A stretch of DNA of 64,000 nucleotides from Myxococcota bacterium (GCA_022842935.1 JALHOP010000011.1:26206-90205); one strand, 5' to 3'. Shown: positions 56,201 to 64,000, numbered from the stretch's first letter. Program-made: numbers and translations. Notes: generated from the sequence alone by a model not told the origin.

Positions 56201-57560
56201 GATTCAAGGTGGTGAACGTCGCGCTCTGGGCAAGAACGTTCGCGGCGGCGACACGTAAGGTCGAGCGCGTGAGGCCGGACGCTAAACCGGATGCCACGCC
56301 ACCGACTCCGAACGACACCGTGGCGAAAGCGGCGGCAGTGACGACCTCGCCGCCGATGGTGCGCCAATAGCGAGCGTTCTCCTCGCCGCGCATGCGACGC
56401 GCGAGCTCGCGCCCAGGAGCTTCGCTGGGGCCAACGATCTCGAGCATCGCGGCCCGCGTCGCGTTGGAGAGGCCGAAGGCGGGGTCGTTTGCGCGCATCA
56501 GTACGTCACGGGCGACCTCCTCGGGAGCGCGGAGCGTAAATGTGCGGAACATGCCGGGCATGTTTGGAATCGCCTGATAGGCGGCGATCTCACCGCGCTG
56601 ACGGCGGGCTACGAGGCTCGCTTCGGTCACGGCCTGCGTCGGCGTCCCCACGATATCGGCGCGGGCGATCGATACACGTGCCGCGGTCGCCGCCGCGAGC
56701 AACGCCTGCGAGCTGTCGCGCGGAATCCCATCGCCCCGCCACAAGGCCAGAGCCACCTGAAGCTGGCCCTCCTCTGCAGAGGCGCCTCCCGTGGCGACCG
56801 CTATCGCGGACCTTTCGGCGGCCCGCATGATTCCCAGCCGGGACACCTCCGACGCGTGGCTCGCGGCGAAGAGATAGTTGCCCACGCCCCGGTCACCGCT
56901 GAAGCCGGGCTCTTCCGTGAGAGGCACGCTGGCGCCATCGCGCACCACGCGAAGGGGCGCCTGCCGGTAGCCGGCGGAGGCAAGGTACTGCTGGACGGCG
57001 CGTCGCGCCAGAACCCCGCCCGCGGCGAGGCGCTTGTGCGCGAGCTGCATCATGCGCTCGGGCGTCACCTCGCCCCAGCTCGCCACACCGAAGTCCCTCG
57101 GGGCGATTGCGTTGCTCGCTAGGTCATGGCCCACCGACCAAACAGCGGCGTTGGCACGCAAGATCGCGGCGGCTGCGTCGTTGGGTCGTAGACGGCCCGA
57201 TTGCCCCCAGCCGTCGACCATTTCGACAAACCCGCTTGCATGGGAGCTGTCGAGGACGATCTGCGTGCTGTTCTGGTAGCCCTGCGCGAGGCGTTGAGCG
57301 CGCGCCACTGCTGCGTCACGCTCCGGCGACGGCTGGCGGGCGGGGGCGAGACGCTCGATGGCGGTCACCTGAGCCGGTAGACGCAGCTCACGCGACGGCG
57401 TCACGCGCACACGTAGCGACGCCGGCTGTCCCGGCACCACGACGTCCTGGTCCACACCCGAGGCTGCGCGCGGATGCGCCTGGGCGCGATCTTCCGGCAC
57501 ACTTTCCCCGCGCTCCCCGGGAGGGGACACGGCTGGCCTGATGGTGGTCAGCTCCGCCAC
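53283..57560 (-). CDS. Very large protein with C-terminal metalloprotease-like domain
   Basis: A 1425-residue protein from GTG 57560. The first 60 residues are low-complexity. Residues 80-390 contain a Gly-rich alpha/beta region and SelI-type helical bits (ALALWRGDGIPRDSSQALLAAATAAR). A membrane-like region spans about 395-560 (VVTAAAFATVSFGVGGVASG and others). Residues 600-1150 are beta-rich (IVADSGSRYTIHAGEQRVHVFV, VTPDGRVFRSFAQDASGRRVVVD), like shell or passenger domains of toxins. The C-terminal 170 residues look like a zinc peptidase: 'VIAGHEIAGHNIERGS' (1314-1319 region) and a downstream 'PREYFATHVEGYV' resembling the ATLF-type glutamate helix. The motif is HExxxH, one residue longer than HExxH, so activity is uncertain. 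Predicted toxin or predation effector. Confidence 0.6.
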   Translation of the reverse strand: MAELTTIRPAVSPPGERGESVPEDRAQAHPRAASGVDQDVVVPGQPASLRVRVTPSRELRLPAQVTAIERLAPARQPSPERDAAVARAQRLAQGYQNSTQIVLDSSHASGFVEMVDGWGQSGRLRPNDAAAAILRANAAVWSVGHDLASNAIAPRDFGVASWGEVTPERMMQLAHKRLAAGGVLARRAVQQYLASAGYRQAPLRVVRDGASVPLTEEPGFSGDRGVGNYLFAASHASEVSRLGIMRAAERSAIAVATGGASAEEGQLQVALALWRGDGIPRDSSQALLAAATAARVSIARADIVGTPTQAVTEASLVARRQRGEIAAYQAIPNMPGMFRTFTLRAPEEVARDVLMRANDPAFGLSNATRAAMLEIVGPSEAPGRELARRMRGEENARYWRTIGGEVVTAAAFATVSFGVGGVASGLASGLTRSTLRVAAANVLAQSATFTTLNQVRQGELRGSDYLRDAALFVPLAGVQYLGHTISSVARGTSRTAAATRQALLYGVAATGSTGVMVSWEMAERYSAGGAIDADVVLESAQRNAILTASVMGVGIGLSRAMPGFAPHALVAAVHAPKLTRPSNHAVDGLPAVAQPETVPDPVTIAELRVDGDRYRVRDDMTIVADSGSRYTIHAGEQRVHVFVASDQATGALYIYEPAATGSARFRRAAAVDFSADGSVGVVDGVAVTRLPNGMLIGPDMTPVGFLRTDGGRQTLAMRFGAVDAYTRSLLVSSDVLSPTPLPDGRVAHSSPSHFVTPDGRVFRSFAQDASGRRVVVDAEGRGYLVEADGTHQPITEAAAKADGVATGFQRYQPVTMFPLLLRSIRAQAMPPGLSPEVANLVRGAMSFNLAGMFAAPNINLRVRNGRLVQIEARGAREVAFDVDGRPVEVLPGRGQVPSEIAGVGPASGTQFTPRRDGGRTTFWQTLPVDGRLHAAPDGTHALLGRGSSDPPARTGVITEGTSGANRVTALLLEGELFQVRGTVQGHPNLVYARSPLRDGLFSIEGSGDAAIPVPARPSGTVRVVDPLGLAQRVYHDGEAYTVVSEPQTREQLADNALMQMINRAGERPESSIFARLAGAMMPGPDGTFATRPDLAEPFLRMEALRSELVAGRGPIVDGVLGRDGVRRVEEAANFTPSEIVPFVLAVQSDVPPPTRQPHDIWQPSAPFRPQRFGIFVDQGSTLRPATVGEVRAAFDRVVGPRGVAWRDLPRPDSVAIRPSTRGSRNIVIRRGSEFLEIPFGERPPGADPGMYPTDAQVVRWFRELPIQSFRGLQNIDFVTDTTGLASYQQSTGTVSFHAHPQAWRGGFADVIAGHEIAGHNIERGSPTLMRMLVLSAVLDRAHGSPHAARAYGELNPREYFATHVEGYVAGDSSVPQRWPHFDRVMGAVFTPDGRPAPTNVFRGAAQAVLPVALLAVIAAEREKPQ

Positions 57561-57672
57561 CGTCCAACTGTATCGGAAGTACTCGAATTGTCACCGCTAA
57601 AGAGCCGCAAGACCCCCTGCGACGGCGTCACTCGGTTGCCCGTCGACCCGCCGAGGAGTAGAGAGGCGGCCC

Positions 57673-59076
57673 ATGAGCACCCCCTATGACGTCGTGGTTA
57701 TTGGCTCTGGACCCGGTGGCTACGTGGCCGCCATTCGCGCCGCGCACAACGGCTTGAAAACCGCTCTTGTCGAGCGGGACGGCCGCCTGGGCGGCACCTG
57801 TGGTTTGCGTGGCTGCATCCCCACCAAGTCGCTGCTGCATTCGGCCGATATCTGGGAGGAATTTCAGAAGGCCAAGAAGTCGGGCGTCCTCGAGGGCGAG
57901 GCCAAGCTCAACTTCGACAACGTGCAGAAGGAGCGCGCCAAGGTCGTCGAGAAGAACTCGGCCGGCGTCACCTATCTGATGAAGTCGAACAAGATCGACG
58001 TGCACACGGGCTGGGGCACCATCACCGGCCCGAACAGCGTCTCGGTGAAAGGCGACAAAGGCGTCACCGAGCTGTCCGCCAAAGCAATCATCGTCGCGAC
58101 CGGCAGTGTCGTTCGCCACCTACCGTTCCTGAAGACCGACGGACAGAAGGTCGTCACCTCGGACGAGATCCTCGAGCTCAAGGCCGTCCCCAAGTCGCTC
58201 CTGGTGCTAGGAGCTGGCGCGGTCGGCACCGAGTTTGCCTCGGTCTACAAGCGCTTCGGCGCCGACGTGACGCTGGTCGAGATGATGGACCGCGTGCTGC
58301 CCATCGAAGACGAAGAGGTCAGCGCCGAGCTCGGCAAGGCGCTGCGTAAGCGCGGCATCAACATGATGACCGGCACCAAGCTCGAAAAGGCCGAGGTCAC
58401 CAAGAACGGGGTCGCCTGCGTGCTCGCAGGCAAAGACGGCAAGTCGCAGAACCTCGAGGTCGAGATGCTCCTTGTCGCGGTGGGCCGCGCCCCGGTCACC
58501 CAGAACATTGGCCTCGAAAAGGTCGGCGTGAAGACCGACAAGGGTGGCTACATCGAGGTGAACGAGCACCTGCAGACGGCGGTGCCCTCCATCTATGCCA
58601 TCGGCGACATCCTGCGCACGCCCTGGCTCGCGCACGTGGCCTCGGCGCAGGGCATCAAGGCCGCAGACCACATCGCTGGCAAACATGTCATGCCGCTGAA
58701 CGTGAACCGGGTGCCCTCTTGCACGTATTGCGACCCCGAGGTGGCGAGCGTTGGCCTCACCGAGAAGACCGCGCGCGACAAGGGCTACGACGTTCAGGTC
58801 GGTAAGTTCCCTTTCTCTGCAATCGGCAAGGCGCGCATCATCAACCAGACCGAAGGCTTCGTGAAGGTGGTGTCCGAGAAGAAGTACGGCGAGATCCTCG
58901 GCATCCACATCATCGGGCCTCACGCGACGGATCTCATCGGCGAAGCCATCGTCGCCCTGCAGCTCGAGAGCACCGCCGAGGAGCTCGCGTTCACCGTCCA
59001 TCCTCACCCGACGCTGACCGAGGCGATGATGGAGGCCGCGCACGCGGCAGCCGAGGGCCGTGCGATTCATATGTAG
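57673..59076 (+). CDS. lpdA: Dihydrolipoyl dehydrogenase
   Basis: A 467-residue FAD-dependent disulfide oxidoreductase that reoxidises dihydrolipoyl groups of 2-oxoacid dehydrogenases or the glycine cleavage system. It has the FAD motif VVVIGSGPGGYVAAIRAA, the redox disulfide in 'GGTCGLRGCIP' (two Cys four residues apart), the NAD motif VLGAGAVGTEFASVYKRFGADVTLVE, the second FAD motif YAIGDI, and the C-terminal interface pair HPHPT. The 'GLRGC' filling differs from the usual 'LNVGC' but keeps the spacing. A clear AGAGAGG ribosome-binding site lies 7 nt before the ATG. It is divergent from the large protein gene and close to ribF, which makes its cofactor. Confidence 0.96.
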   Translation: MSTPYDVVVIGSGPGGYVAAIRAAHNGLKTALVERDGRLGGTCGLRGCIPTKSLLHSADIWEEFQKAKKSGVLEGEAKLNFDNVQKERAKVVEKNSAGVTYLMKSNKIDVHTGWGTITGPNSVSVKGDKGVTELSAKAIIVATGSVVRHLPFLKTDGQKVVTSDEILELKAVPKSLLVLGAGAVGTEFASVYKRFGADVTLVEMMDRVLPIEDEEVSAELGKALRKRGINMMTGTKLEKAEVTKNGVACVLAGKDGKSQNLEVEMLLVAVGRAPVTQNIGLEKVGVKTDKGGYIEVNEHLQTAVPSIYAIGDILRTPWLAHVASAQGIKAADHIAGKHVMPLNVNRVPSCTYCDPEVASVGLTEKTARDKGYDVQVGKFPFSAIGKARIINQTEGFVKVVSEKKYGEILGIHIIGPHATDLIGEAIVALQLESTAEELAFTVHPHPTLTEAMMEAAHAAAEGRAIHM

Positions 59077-59130
59077 TCGAGTCACGTCGTTGAGTATCTG
59101 GTCCGCCGCGGCAGACGCTTAGGGAGCTGT

Positions 59131-60069
59131 ATGCAGGTCTTCGGAGGCAGCAAGAGCGTCGCGGCGGGCAGCGGTCCGTACGCCGTCGGGCTCGGCATCT
59201 TCGATGGCGTGCACCGCGGCCATCGTCTGCTCCTGGCCAAGGTTCTCGAGCTTGCGCAACGCGATAGCGTACAGCCGCTCGCCTACACCTTTCACCCGCA
59301 CCCGGCGCACTTGCTCTCGCCGAAGAACGCGCCCCAGCTCATCGAGCCCATCGAGACGCGGGTCGAGCGCTTGGGCGGCATGGGTTTCGGCACGGTGCTG
59401 GTCGAGCCATTCACCCGCGAGCTCGCCGACATGCCGGCCGAGACCTTCGTGTTGCACGTGTTACTCGCGAAGCTCCAGGCGAAACACGTCGTGGTCGGTA
59501 GTGACTTCGCTTTCGGCAAAGACCGTGGTGGCAATGTCGCTTTCCTCGAGGGCATGGCGGCCCGCCTGGGCTTTGCGGTCCGCCCCATTCCCTTGGTGCA
59601 GCACGCCGGCACCCCGGTGAGCTCGACGCGCATTCGCAAGCTCATCGCGGCGGGCGCGGTACGCGGTGCGGCCGATCTCCTCGGACGTCCTTTTGCGCTT
59701 TCGGGCGTCGTCTTGCGGGGACACCAGCGCGCCACAGGCCTCGGCTTTCCGACCGCGAACCTCGAGCCGCACAACGAGCTCATGCCGCTGCCGGGTGTTT
59801 ACGCGGCCCGCGTGCACGGGCCGGTCGCCAACGCTCCAGCGGTGGTCAATGTCGGCTATTCGCCGACCTTCAACGTCGGGCGCTTGCGAGTCGAGGTACA
59901 CTTGCTCGATTTTCCCGCACGCCCTCTGTACGGCCTGAGTCTCGACGTCGACTTCATCGATCGCCTGCGCGACGAGCAACGCTTTAGCGGAGTCGAGGCC
60001 TTGGTCGACCAGGTCAAGCTCGACATCGCCGCGGCGCGGCGCGTCTTTGGCCTCACCCAGGCGTCATGA
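59131..60069 (+). CDS. ribF: Bifunctional riboflavin kinase/FMN adenylyltransferase
   Basis: A 312-residue enzyme that makes FMN and then FAD. The N-terminal nucleotidyltransferase has 'GIFDGVHRGHRLLLA' and 'TFHPHPAHLLSPK', then 'VVGSDFAFGKDRGGNV' and 'VSSTRIRKLI'. The C-terminal flavokinase has 'ATGLGFPTANL', 'LPLPGVYAARV' and 'NVGYSPTF', all typical. Its stop overlaps the aroE start (ATGA), so the pair is translationally coupled. The upstream flavoenzyme gene lpd is 54 nt away. Confidence 0.96.
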   Translation: MQVFGGSKSVAAGSGPYAVGLGIFDGVHRGHRLLLAKVLELAQRDSVQPLAYTFHPHPAHLLSPKNAPQLIEPIETRVERLGGMGFGTVLVEPFTRELADMPAETFVLHVLLAKLQAKHVVVGSDFAFGKDRGGNVAFLEGMAARLGFAVRPIPLVQHAGTPVSSTRIRKLIAAGAVRGAADLLGRPFALSGVVLRGHQRATGLGFPTANLEPHNELMPLPGVYAARVHGPVANAPAVVNVGYSPTFNVGRLRVEVHLLDFPARPLYGLSLDVDFIDRLRDEQRFSGVEALVDQVKLDIAAARRVFGLTQAS

Positions 60070-60887
60070 CCTCGCGCTTCGCGCTCGCCGGCTCACCGAT
60101 TGCTCACTCGCGTTCGCCAGTGATGCACCAGGCGGCGTTTCGCGCGCTGGGAATCGATGCCACCTACGAGCTGCGAGTCACCGAAGTCGAAGGCGTGCCA
60201 GGTCTGCTCTACGAGCTGCAACGTGGCGTCTGGCGCGGCATCAATGTCACGACCCCTCTGAAGACAGAAGTCGCGCGTCATTGCCTGTGTGACGACGGCG
60301 CGGCGCGAGCGGGTGCGGTCAACACGGTGTGGCTCGCGGGGGAAAGCCTGTGTGCGACGCTCACCGATGTCGACGGCGTGCGCGAGCCGCTGGTGGCGCG
60401 CAAGACGTCATTCGGGCGCATGGTCGGCGAAGCGGTGATCCTTGGCGCGGGAGGCGCCGCACGCGCAGCTGCTCTCGCGCTTGCGGGGATGGGTGCGCGC
60501 GTCTCGGTGGCCGCACGCGACGTGAGCAAAGCGCAAGCGGTGGTCGACATTTTGCACGACCATGAACGCGGTGAGGCGATGCCGCTAGCTCGACTCGCGG
60601 CTCCGGGGGCCCTGCGCAACGTCCGCGTCCTGGTGCAGGCGACGCCCCTTGGGCGGGCCGGTGAGTCGCTGGCCCTCGGCTGGGAAGGCGCAGCGCTGGT
60701 CGCCTTCGAGATGCTCTACACGCCCCGCGAGACACCCTTTCTGGCGTCCGCCAAAGCGGCTGGGTGCGACGTCGTGGAGGGCTGGGAGATGTTGCTCGCG
60801 CAAGGAGCCCGGGCGTTCGAGCTCTGGCTGGGAGTCGACCCACCACGCGACGTCATGCGCGACGCGCTGCTTGCGACGCTTCCGTAA
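60066..60887 (+). CDS. aroE: Shikimate dehydrogenase
   Basis: A 273-residue NADPH-dependent enzyme that reduces 3-dehydroshikimate to shikimate. It has the substrate-binding start 'LAGSPIAHSRSPVMHQAAF', the catalytic Lys in 'NVTTPLK' (Lys66), the catalytic Asp in 'TDVDG' (around 101-103), the nucleotide loop 'VILGAGGAARAAALALAGMGA' and the C-terminal 'EGWEMLLAQGARAFELWLG'. It follows ribF with an ATGA overlap. The pairing is not functionally obvious; both are single-copy biosynthetic genes. Confidence 0.95.
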   Translation: MTSRFALAGSPIAHSRSPVMHQAAFRALGIDATYELRVTEVEGVPGLLYELQRGVWRGINVTTPLKTEVARHCLCDDGAARAGAVNTVWLAGESLCATLTDVDGVREPLVARKTSFGRMVGEAVILGAGGAARAAALALAGMGARVSVAARDVSKAQAVVDILHDHERGEAMPLARLAAPGALRNVRVLVQATPLGRAGESLALGWEGAALVAFEMLYTPRETPFLASAKAAGCDVVEGWEMLLAQGARAFELWLGVDPPRDVMRDALLATLP

Positions 60888-60930
60888 TCGCGCGACAAGA
60901 CGAGTCGGAACCTTGAGTCAGGAGTGCGCC

Positions 60931-61377
60931 TTGCCGGCCGTAGCTACCATCGCATCGAAGGTACCCCATCTCTCACCCAATGATTCGGTGTCGGAGATCA
61001 TCCGGGTGATGGCAAAGACACGCACGCAGCAGCTCCCGGTGGTGGCGAGCGGTAACCTCGTCGGCATCGTAAGCGCGCGTGACGTCCTACGCGCGGTAGC
61101 CCGCGAGGAGCTGCGCAAGACCGCGAGCGACATCATGACAGGCAACATCCACACCATCGATGCAGGTGAATCTGCTTCGGTGGTCGCAGCCCGGCTGGTC
61201 GATGAAGCCATCGGCTGCCTGCCGGTCCTACGCGCGGGGAAGCTCGTCGGTTTGCTCACGTCGGCGGACCTGCTCGCACACCTGGCCCGCGAGCAGGGAG
61301 GAGCCAAGAGCGCGGCCGCGAAGAAGCCACGCTTGCCCGCGAGCACAAAGCCCGCGAAGCGGAAGCCGCGAAAGTAG
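60931..61377 (+). CDS. CBS-domain-pair protein
   Basis: A 148-residue protein of two tandem CBS domains (ASKVPHLSPNDSVSEIIRVMAKTRTQQLPVVASG and IMTGNIHTIDAGESASVVAARLVDEAIGCLPVLRAGKLVGLLTSADLL) plus a basic Lys/Ala-rich tail (KKPRLPASTKPAKRKPRK). CBS pairs usually bind adenosine nucleotides and act as sensors. TTG 60931 is preferred because a GGAG sits 6 nt upstream; the open frame starts earlier but overlaps aroE. The basic tail could bind nucleic acid. Confidence 0.85.
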   Translation: MPAVATIASKVPHLSPNDSVSEIIRVMAKTRTQQLPVVASGNLVGIVSARDVLRAVAREELRKTASDIMTGNIHTIDAGESASVVAARLVDEAIGCLPVLRAGKLVGLLTSADLLAHLAREQGGAKSAAAKKPRLPASTKPAKRKPRK

Positions 61378-61738
61378 CACTCGGCTCGGGCCGCCAGAGG
61401 GGCCGGACGAAGCCTCGCGCGCGTGTTTGCCCACGGCAGCATCTGGTACGAGCTGCAGTCGCCGATCGCGACTGAGTTCCTGTCGTCCTCGAGCTCGAGC
61501 CAAGTCGCGAACGCGCTGCGACACCAAGTTGACCTGGAGCGAATTGCAGACGTTGTCTGGCAGCAGCAGGTTTGTCCGGAAAGTCGGGTTCATGTGAAAC
61601 GCCGCTGTCGCCGGGAATTCGGCGCGCAGCGGGCGGCCGGCGTCGAACAGGTTGATGGCATCGAAGCCGCGCGAGTTGGTGAGCACAACCGCTTTTCAAA
61701 CGCTGCGGTACCTCCCAGATCACGAGCTCGGCGGACAT
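61378..61738 (-). pseudogene. Decayed gene with two frame changes
   Basis: Three successive minus-strand frames each hold protein-like sequence: 'MSAELVIWEVPQRLK' from ATG 61738, then 'AVVLTNSRGFDAINLFDAG...FHMNPTFRTNLLLPDNVCNSLQVNLVSQR' after an AAAA run near 61690, then 'SAFATWLELEDDRNSVAIGDCSSYQMLPWANTRA' with the high-GC third-codon positions typical of this genome. No frame is open through the whole stretch. This fits a gene broken by two indels (or sequencing errors). The original family is not recognised. It lies downstream of the glycosyltransferase on the same strand. Confidence 0.35.
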
Positions 61739-61794
61739 CCACCGAGGCTATCCTTTGTGGTGAGCGTTTCCCTGTGACCTGTCGGGCACCAGGG

Positions 61795-62991
61795 TCAGAT
61801 GGACGCGTAGACCGCTTCGTAGGCGACGATTTGGTCTTCGATGGCGAACGCGCGACGCGCGCGCACGAAGGCATCGCGGGGTGCACGACCGCTGGTGAGG
61901 ACACGCGCAAGCCCCGCAGCGAGCGCCTCGGGCGTCGCATCCGTCAGGGAGCAAAGCTTGGGGAACCCAGCGAGCAAGGCCGCGGAGCCAGCGGCGCAGG
62001 CCACCACCGGCAAGCCAGCCGAGAGGTAGGTGAGCGCCTTGACCGGAGCGCCGACAGGGAGTGTGCGAGCAATGACGCCAACGCTACATTCGGCGAGGCG
62101 TGTAGATAGGTCGCGCGCAGAGGCGTAACCCAGGTGCTCAACTCCGGGCTCTTCGGCGAGGCGACCAAAGGTTTCACGTGGATGGTTGCTGAGCAGGCGT
62201 AAGGTCGCCGTCGGATGCTGCTGACGGAGCAGGGCGAACGCCGCGCGCAAGAGGTCGAGGTTCTGATAGGCGTCTGGGTTGCCGGCGTAGACGAGACGTG
62301 GCGCCCGTTGCCGCGGGCCGCGAGCCGGGGGCAAGAGCTCATCCATCGACAAGCCAAGCGGGATGACGTGCAGACGCGACGCCGACACCCCAGAGCGCTT
62401 GAAGCGTGCGGCCTGTTCGCTATCGAAACAGATGACCGCTTTAGCGGTGCGCGGCAACGTGCTTTCGAAAAGCGCGCCCAGTGAGCGGGCAACGCCGCGG
62501 CCCAAGGTGGAGCGCGCGTACATGGGCAACTCTGCGTCGAGGCGCGTGTGGGCGTGGTAGACGAGCGGGAGGCCGGTCAATCGCGAGGCGACGACGCCAA
62601 CAGCAAGACCCTCCACGTTGTGGACATGCAAGAGGTCGACGGCACGGGCGGTAAGGAGCTGCTGCGTGTAGGCGAGCAGCGCCGCGTCCGCTGCAATGCG
62701 AGAGAAGCTGGGGCCGCTGCGCAGACCAACCGGCGGAGTCGGCGCGCGATGCCACGCGACACGCGGGTCGAGTCCGGCGCCAAGGGGCTCCGACTCGGCG
62801 TAGGTCACGAGATGCACGGCGTGACCAGCGTGCGCGAGTGCATTGGCAAGGTGGCGGATGAAAACCTGGGTGCCCTGATGCGAAGGGAAGGGACACGGCG
62901 CGATCATGGCAATGGTGCGCCGAGGGCCGCTGGTAGCGAGCGCGGGTCCAGCTGCTTGGCGAGCTCCGAGCGAGGCTTGGGGGCGCGCCAT
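61795..62991 (-). CDS. Family 4 glycosyltransferase
   Basis: A 398-residue GT-B enzyme from ATG 62991. The N-terminal acceptor domain has 'MIAPCPFPSHQGTQVFIRHLANALAHAGHAVHLVTY' and 'LLHVHNVEGLAVGVVASRLTGLPLVYHAHTRLD'; the donor domain has 'RLVYAGNPDAYQNLDLLRAAFALL', 'VEHLGYASARDLSTRLAECSVGVIAR' and the E-like 'PVGAPVKALTYLSAGLPVVAC'. It would transfer a sugar from a nucleotide donor to a glycan or lipid. An in-frame GTG at 63225, in a GTGA overlap with parB, would add 78 low-complexity residues and is a real alternative start. Confidence 0.88.
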   Translation of the reverse strand: MARPQASLGARQAAGPALATSGPRRTIAMIAPCPFPSHQGTQVFIRHLANALAHAGHAVHLVTYAESEPLGAGLDPRVAWHRAPTPPVGLRSGPSFSRIAADAALLAYTQQLLTARAVDLLHVHNVEGLAVGVVASRLTGLPLVYHAHTRLDAELPMYARSTLGRGVARSLGALFESTLPRTAKAVICFDSEQAARFKRSGVSASRLHVIPLGLSMDELLPPARGPRQRAPRLVYAGNPDAYQNLDLLRAAFALLRQQHPTATLRLLSNHPRETFGRLAEEPGVEHLGYASARDLSTRLAECSVGVIARTLPVGAPVKALTYLSAGLPVVACAAGSAALLAGFPKLCSLTDATPEALAAGLARVLTSGRAPRDAFVRARRAFAIEDQIVAYEAVYASI

Positions 62992-63221
62992 GGATGGGTC
63001 GCGACGTGAGTCGCGCTCGCGTGGCTCGGGTGGCGTCTGAGTAACGCTCGGGGCGGAGGAGCCAAGATGCGCCCAGCCGTCGATCGGTTCGCTTTGTGGC
63101 GGCCCCACGGGGACCGCGTGCCGCGCTCGGGAGCCTCGCGTGTTTCCGGAGGTGGACCCGCGCAGCGGCTTCTTGTCTGTTATGGCGGACGAGCTAATGC
63201 GCTCGCCCGAACGCTCCCGAT

Positions 63222-64000
63222 TCACGGCGCGATGGCGTCGAGGATACGATCGAGCTCGTCCAGCGAGTGGAAAAAGATCTCGATGTGGCCTTTGCCCTGG
63301 CGGTGATGGAGGCGAATTTTGGTGCCGAGCTTACGCTGAAGACGCTCTTGCACGGCGACCTCGGCCGGCGAACGAGCGTCGTCCTTTTTGGCGGCAGTGG
63401 GTTTCTTGGCGAGACGCGCACGTTGTTCGGCATCGCGAACCGAGAGCTTGCGCGCAACGATTTCGTCAGCGAGCTTCTGCATGGCCTTGGGCTCGGCGAC
63501 CTGCATGAGCGCTCGCGCATGACCTGCGGTGAGACGGCCATCGGCGAGCATGAGCAGCACCGGCTCCGGCAAGTTCAAGAGGCGTAGTGCGTTGGTCACC
63601 GTCGTGCGCTTCTTGCCGACGGCGGCCGCAACTTCGTCTTGCGTGAGCTGATGCTCGCGGATGAGGCGCTGATAGGCCTCGGCCTCTTCGAGGGGGTCGA
63701 GGTCCTGACGTTGCACGTTTTCGATGAGCGCGATCTGCAGCACGTCGGTATCGGCAAGGTCTTTGACGACAGCAGGGATCTCATGGAGCCCAGCCTGCTG
63801 CGCAGCACGCCACCGGCGCTCGCCCGCGACGATCTCGTAACCATCGCCAAGCCGGCGAACGATGATCGGCTGCAGGACGCCACGGGTCTTGACCGACTCG
63901 ACGAGCTCACTGAGAGCTTCGGCCTCGAACGTTTTGCGCGGCTGGCCGCGGTTGGGATGAACCTTCTCGATGGGCAGGGCGCGAAGGCCCGCTGGCGCAG
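63222..64000 (-). CDS. parB: Chromosome-partitioning protein ParB, 5'-truncated by the window
   Basis: At least 258 residues of the centromere-binding CTPase. The N-terminal domain includes 'PIEKVHPNRGQPRKTFEAEALSELVESVKTRG', the CTP-binding motif 'GERRWRAAQQAG' and 'ALIENVQRQDLDPLEEAEAYQRLI'; the helix-turn-helix follows with 'QDEVAAAVGKKRTTVTNALRLL' and 'GHARALM'. A basic linker leads to a C-terminal dimerisation helix ending SLDELDRILDAIAP. Upstream codons are outside the window. parB usually lies near the origin, next to parA. A weak parS-like site (11 of 16 positions) lies at 62170. Confidence 0.95.
   Translation of the reverse strand, partial: APAGLRALPIEKVHPNRGQPRKTFEAEALSELVESVKTRGVLQPIIVRRLGDGYEIVAGERRWRAAQQAGLHEIPAVVKDLADTDVLQIALIENVQRQDLDPLEEAEAYQRLIREHQLTQDEVAAAVGKKRTTVTNALRLLNLPEPVLLMLADGRLTAGHARALMQVAEPKAMQKLADEIVARKLSVRDAEQRARLAKKPTAAKKDDARSPAEVAVQERLQRKLGTKIRLHHRQGKGHIEIFFHSLDELDRILDAIAP

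Noticed and set aside
61423..62109. Plus-strand frame of 228 codons opposite the glycosyltransferase
   Set aside because: It is antisense to conserved GT4 motifs and has shadow-like amino-acid composition.

Overview
The window is GC-rich (about two thirds G+C by eye) with dense genes, frequent GTG/TTG starts, and several operons whose genes overlap by 4 nt (ATGA/GTGA). It carries a Ser/Thr protein kinase, an FHA-sigma-54 activator, ankyrin, WG-repeat and HEAT proteins, many lipoproteins, a MerR/B12-type photoreceptor-like regulator and chromosomal parB. This suggests a Myxococcota chromosome, most likely of the Polyangia type. That is an inference from gene content, not from a marker gene. 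No tRNA, rRNA, CRISPR array, insertion sequence or phage module was seen.

Layout. 1-5.5 kb: a partial GreA-like gene, then a coupled set with a SUKH-like/propeller protein, a secreted protein and a WG-repeat exoprotein. 5.6-11.7 kb (minus): DUF2760-Hsp70-Hsp70(DUF3731-like)-acyl-CoA racemase, every junction a 4-nt overlap, ending in an intrinsic terminator. 11.8-21.4 kb: a proline-rich protein and a STAND-type ATPase/TPR/winged-helix protein, divergent from a DUF4175-like coiled-coil membrane protein coupled to a TPR zinc peptidase. 21.5-30.4 kb: a beta-helix lipoprotein, an ankyrin protein, an MFS-like/HEAT/cyclic-nucleotide-binding fusion with a bestrophin fragment beside it, an M91 (NleD-like) metalloprotease and a YdeI-like protein.

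30.4-42 kb is a stress and light island: an ABC1/UbiB kinase; ribA plus a DCC thioredoxin-like protein, divergent from a CarH/LitR-like regulator across a promoter with 11-bp phased direct repeats; a perR-katG unit with a PerR-box-like palindrome; an MBL-fold lipoprotein, an SDR, an FeS-type photolyase and a three-FAS1-domain lipoprotein. RibA supplies flavin precursors, the photolyase uses flavin, and KatG/PerR handle peroxide, so the set reads as a photo-oxidative defence module.

42-49.4 kb: a lipoprotein, the FHA-sigma-54 activator overlapping a Ser/Thr kinase, a Cys-rich lipoprotein, a TetR regulator, a class A beta-lactamase-like serine hydrolase, a gene-poor 0.5 kb and a 57-residue membrane protein. 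49.5-57.6 kb: an exported dikinase-like enzyme with glucan-water-dikinase domain order, two small unknown proteins and a 1425-residue protein with a metalloprotease-like C-terminus. 57.7-64 kb is housekeeping: lpd, ribF-aroE, a CBS-domain protein, a decayed gene, a GT4 glycosyltransferase and parB, cut by the window end.
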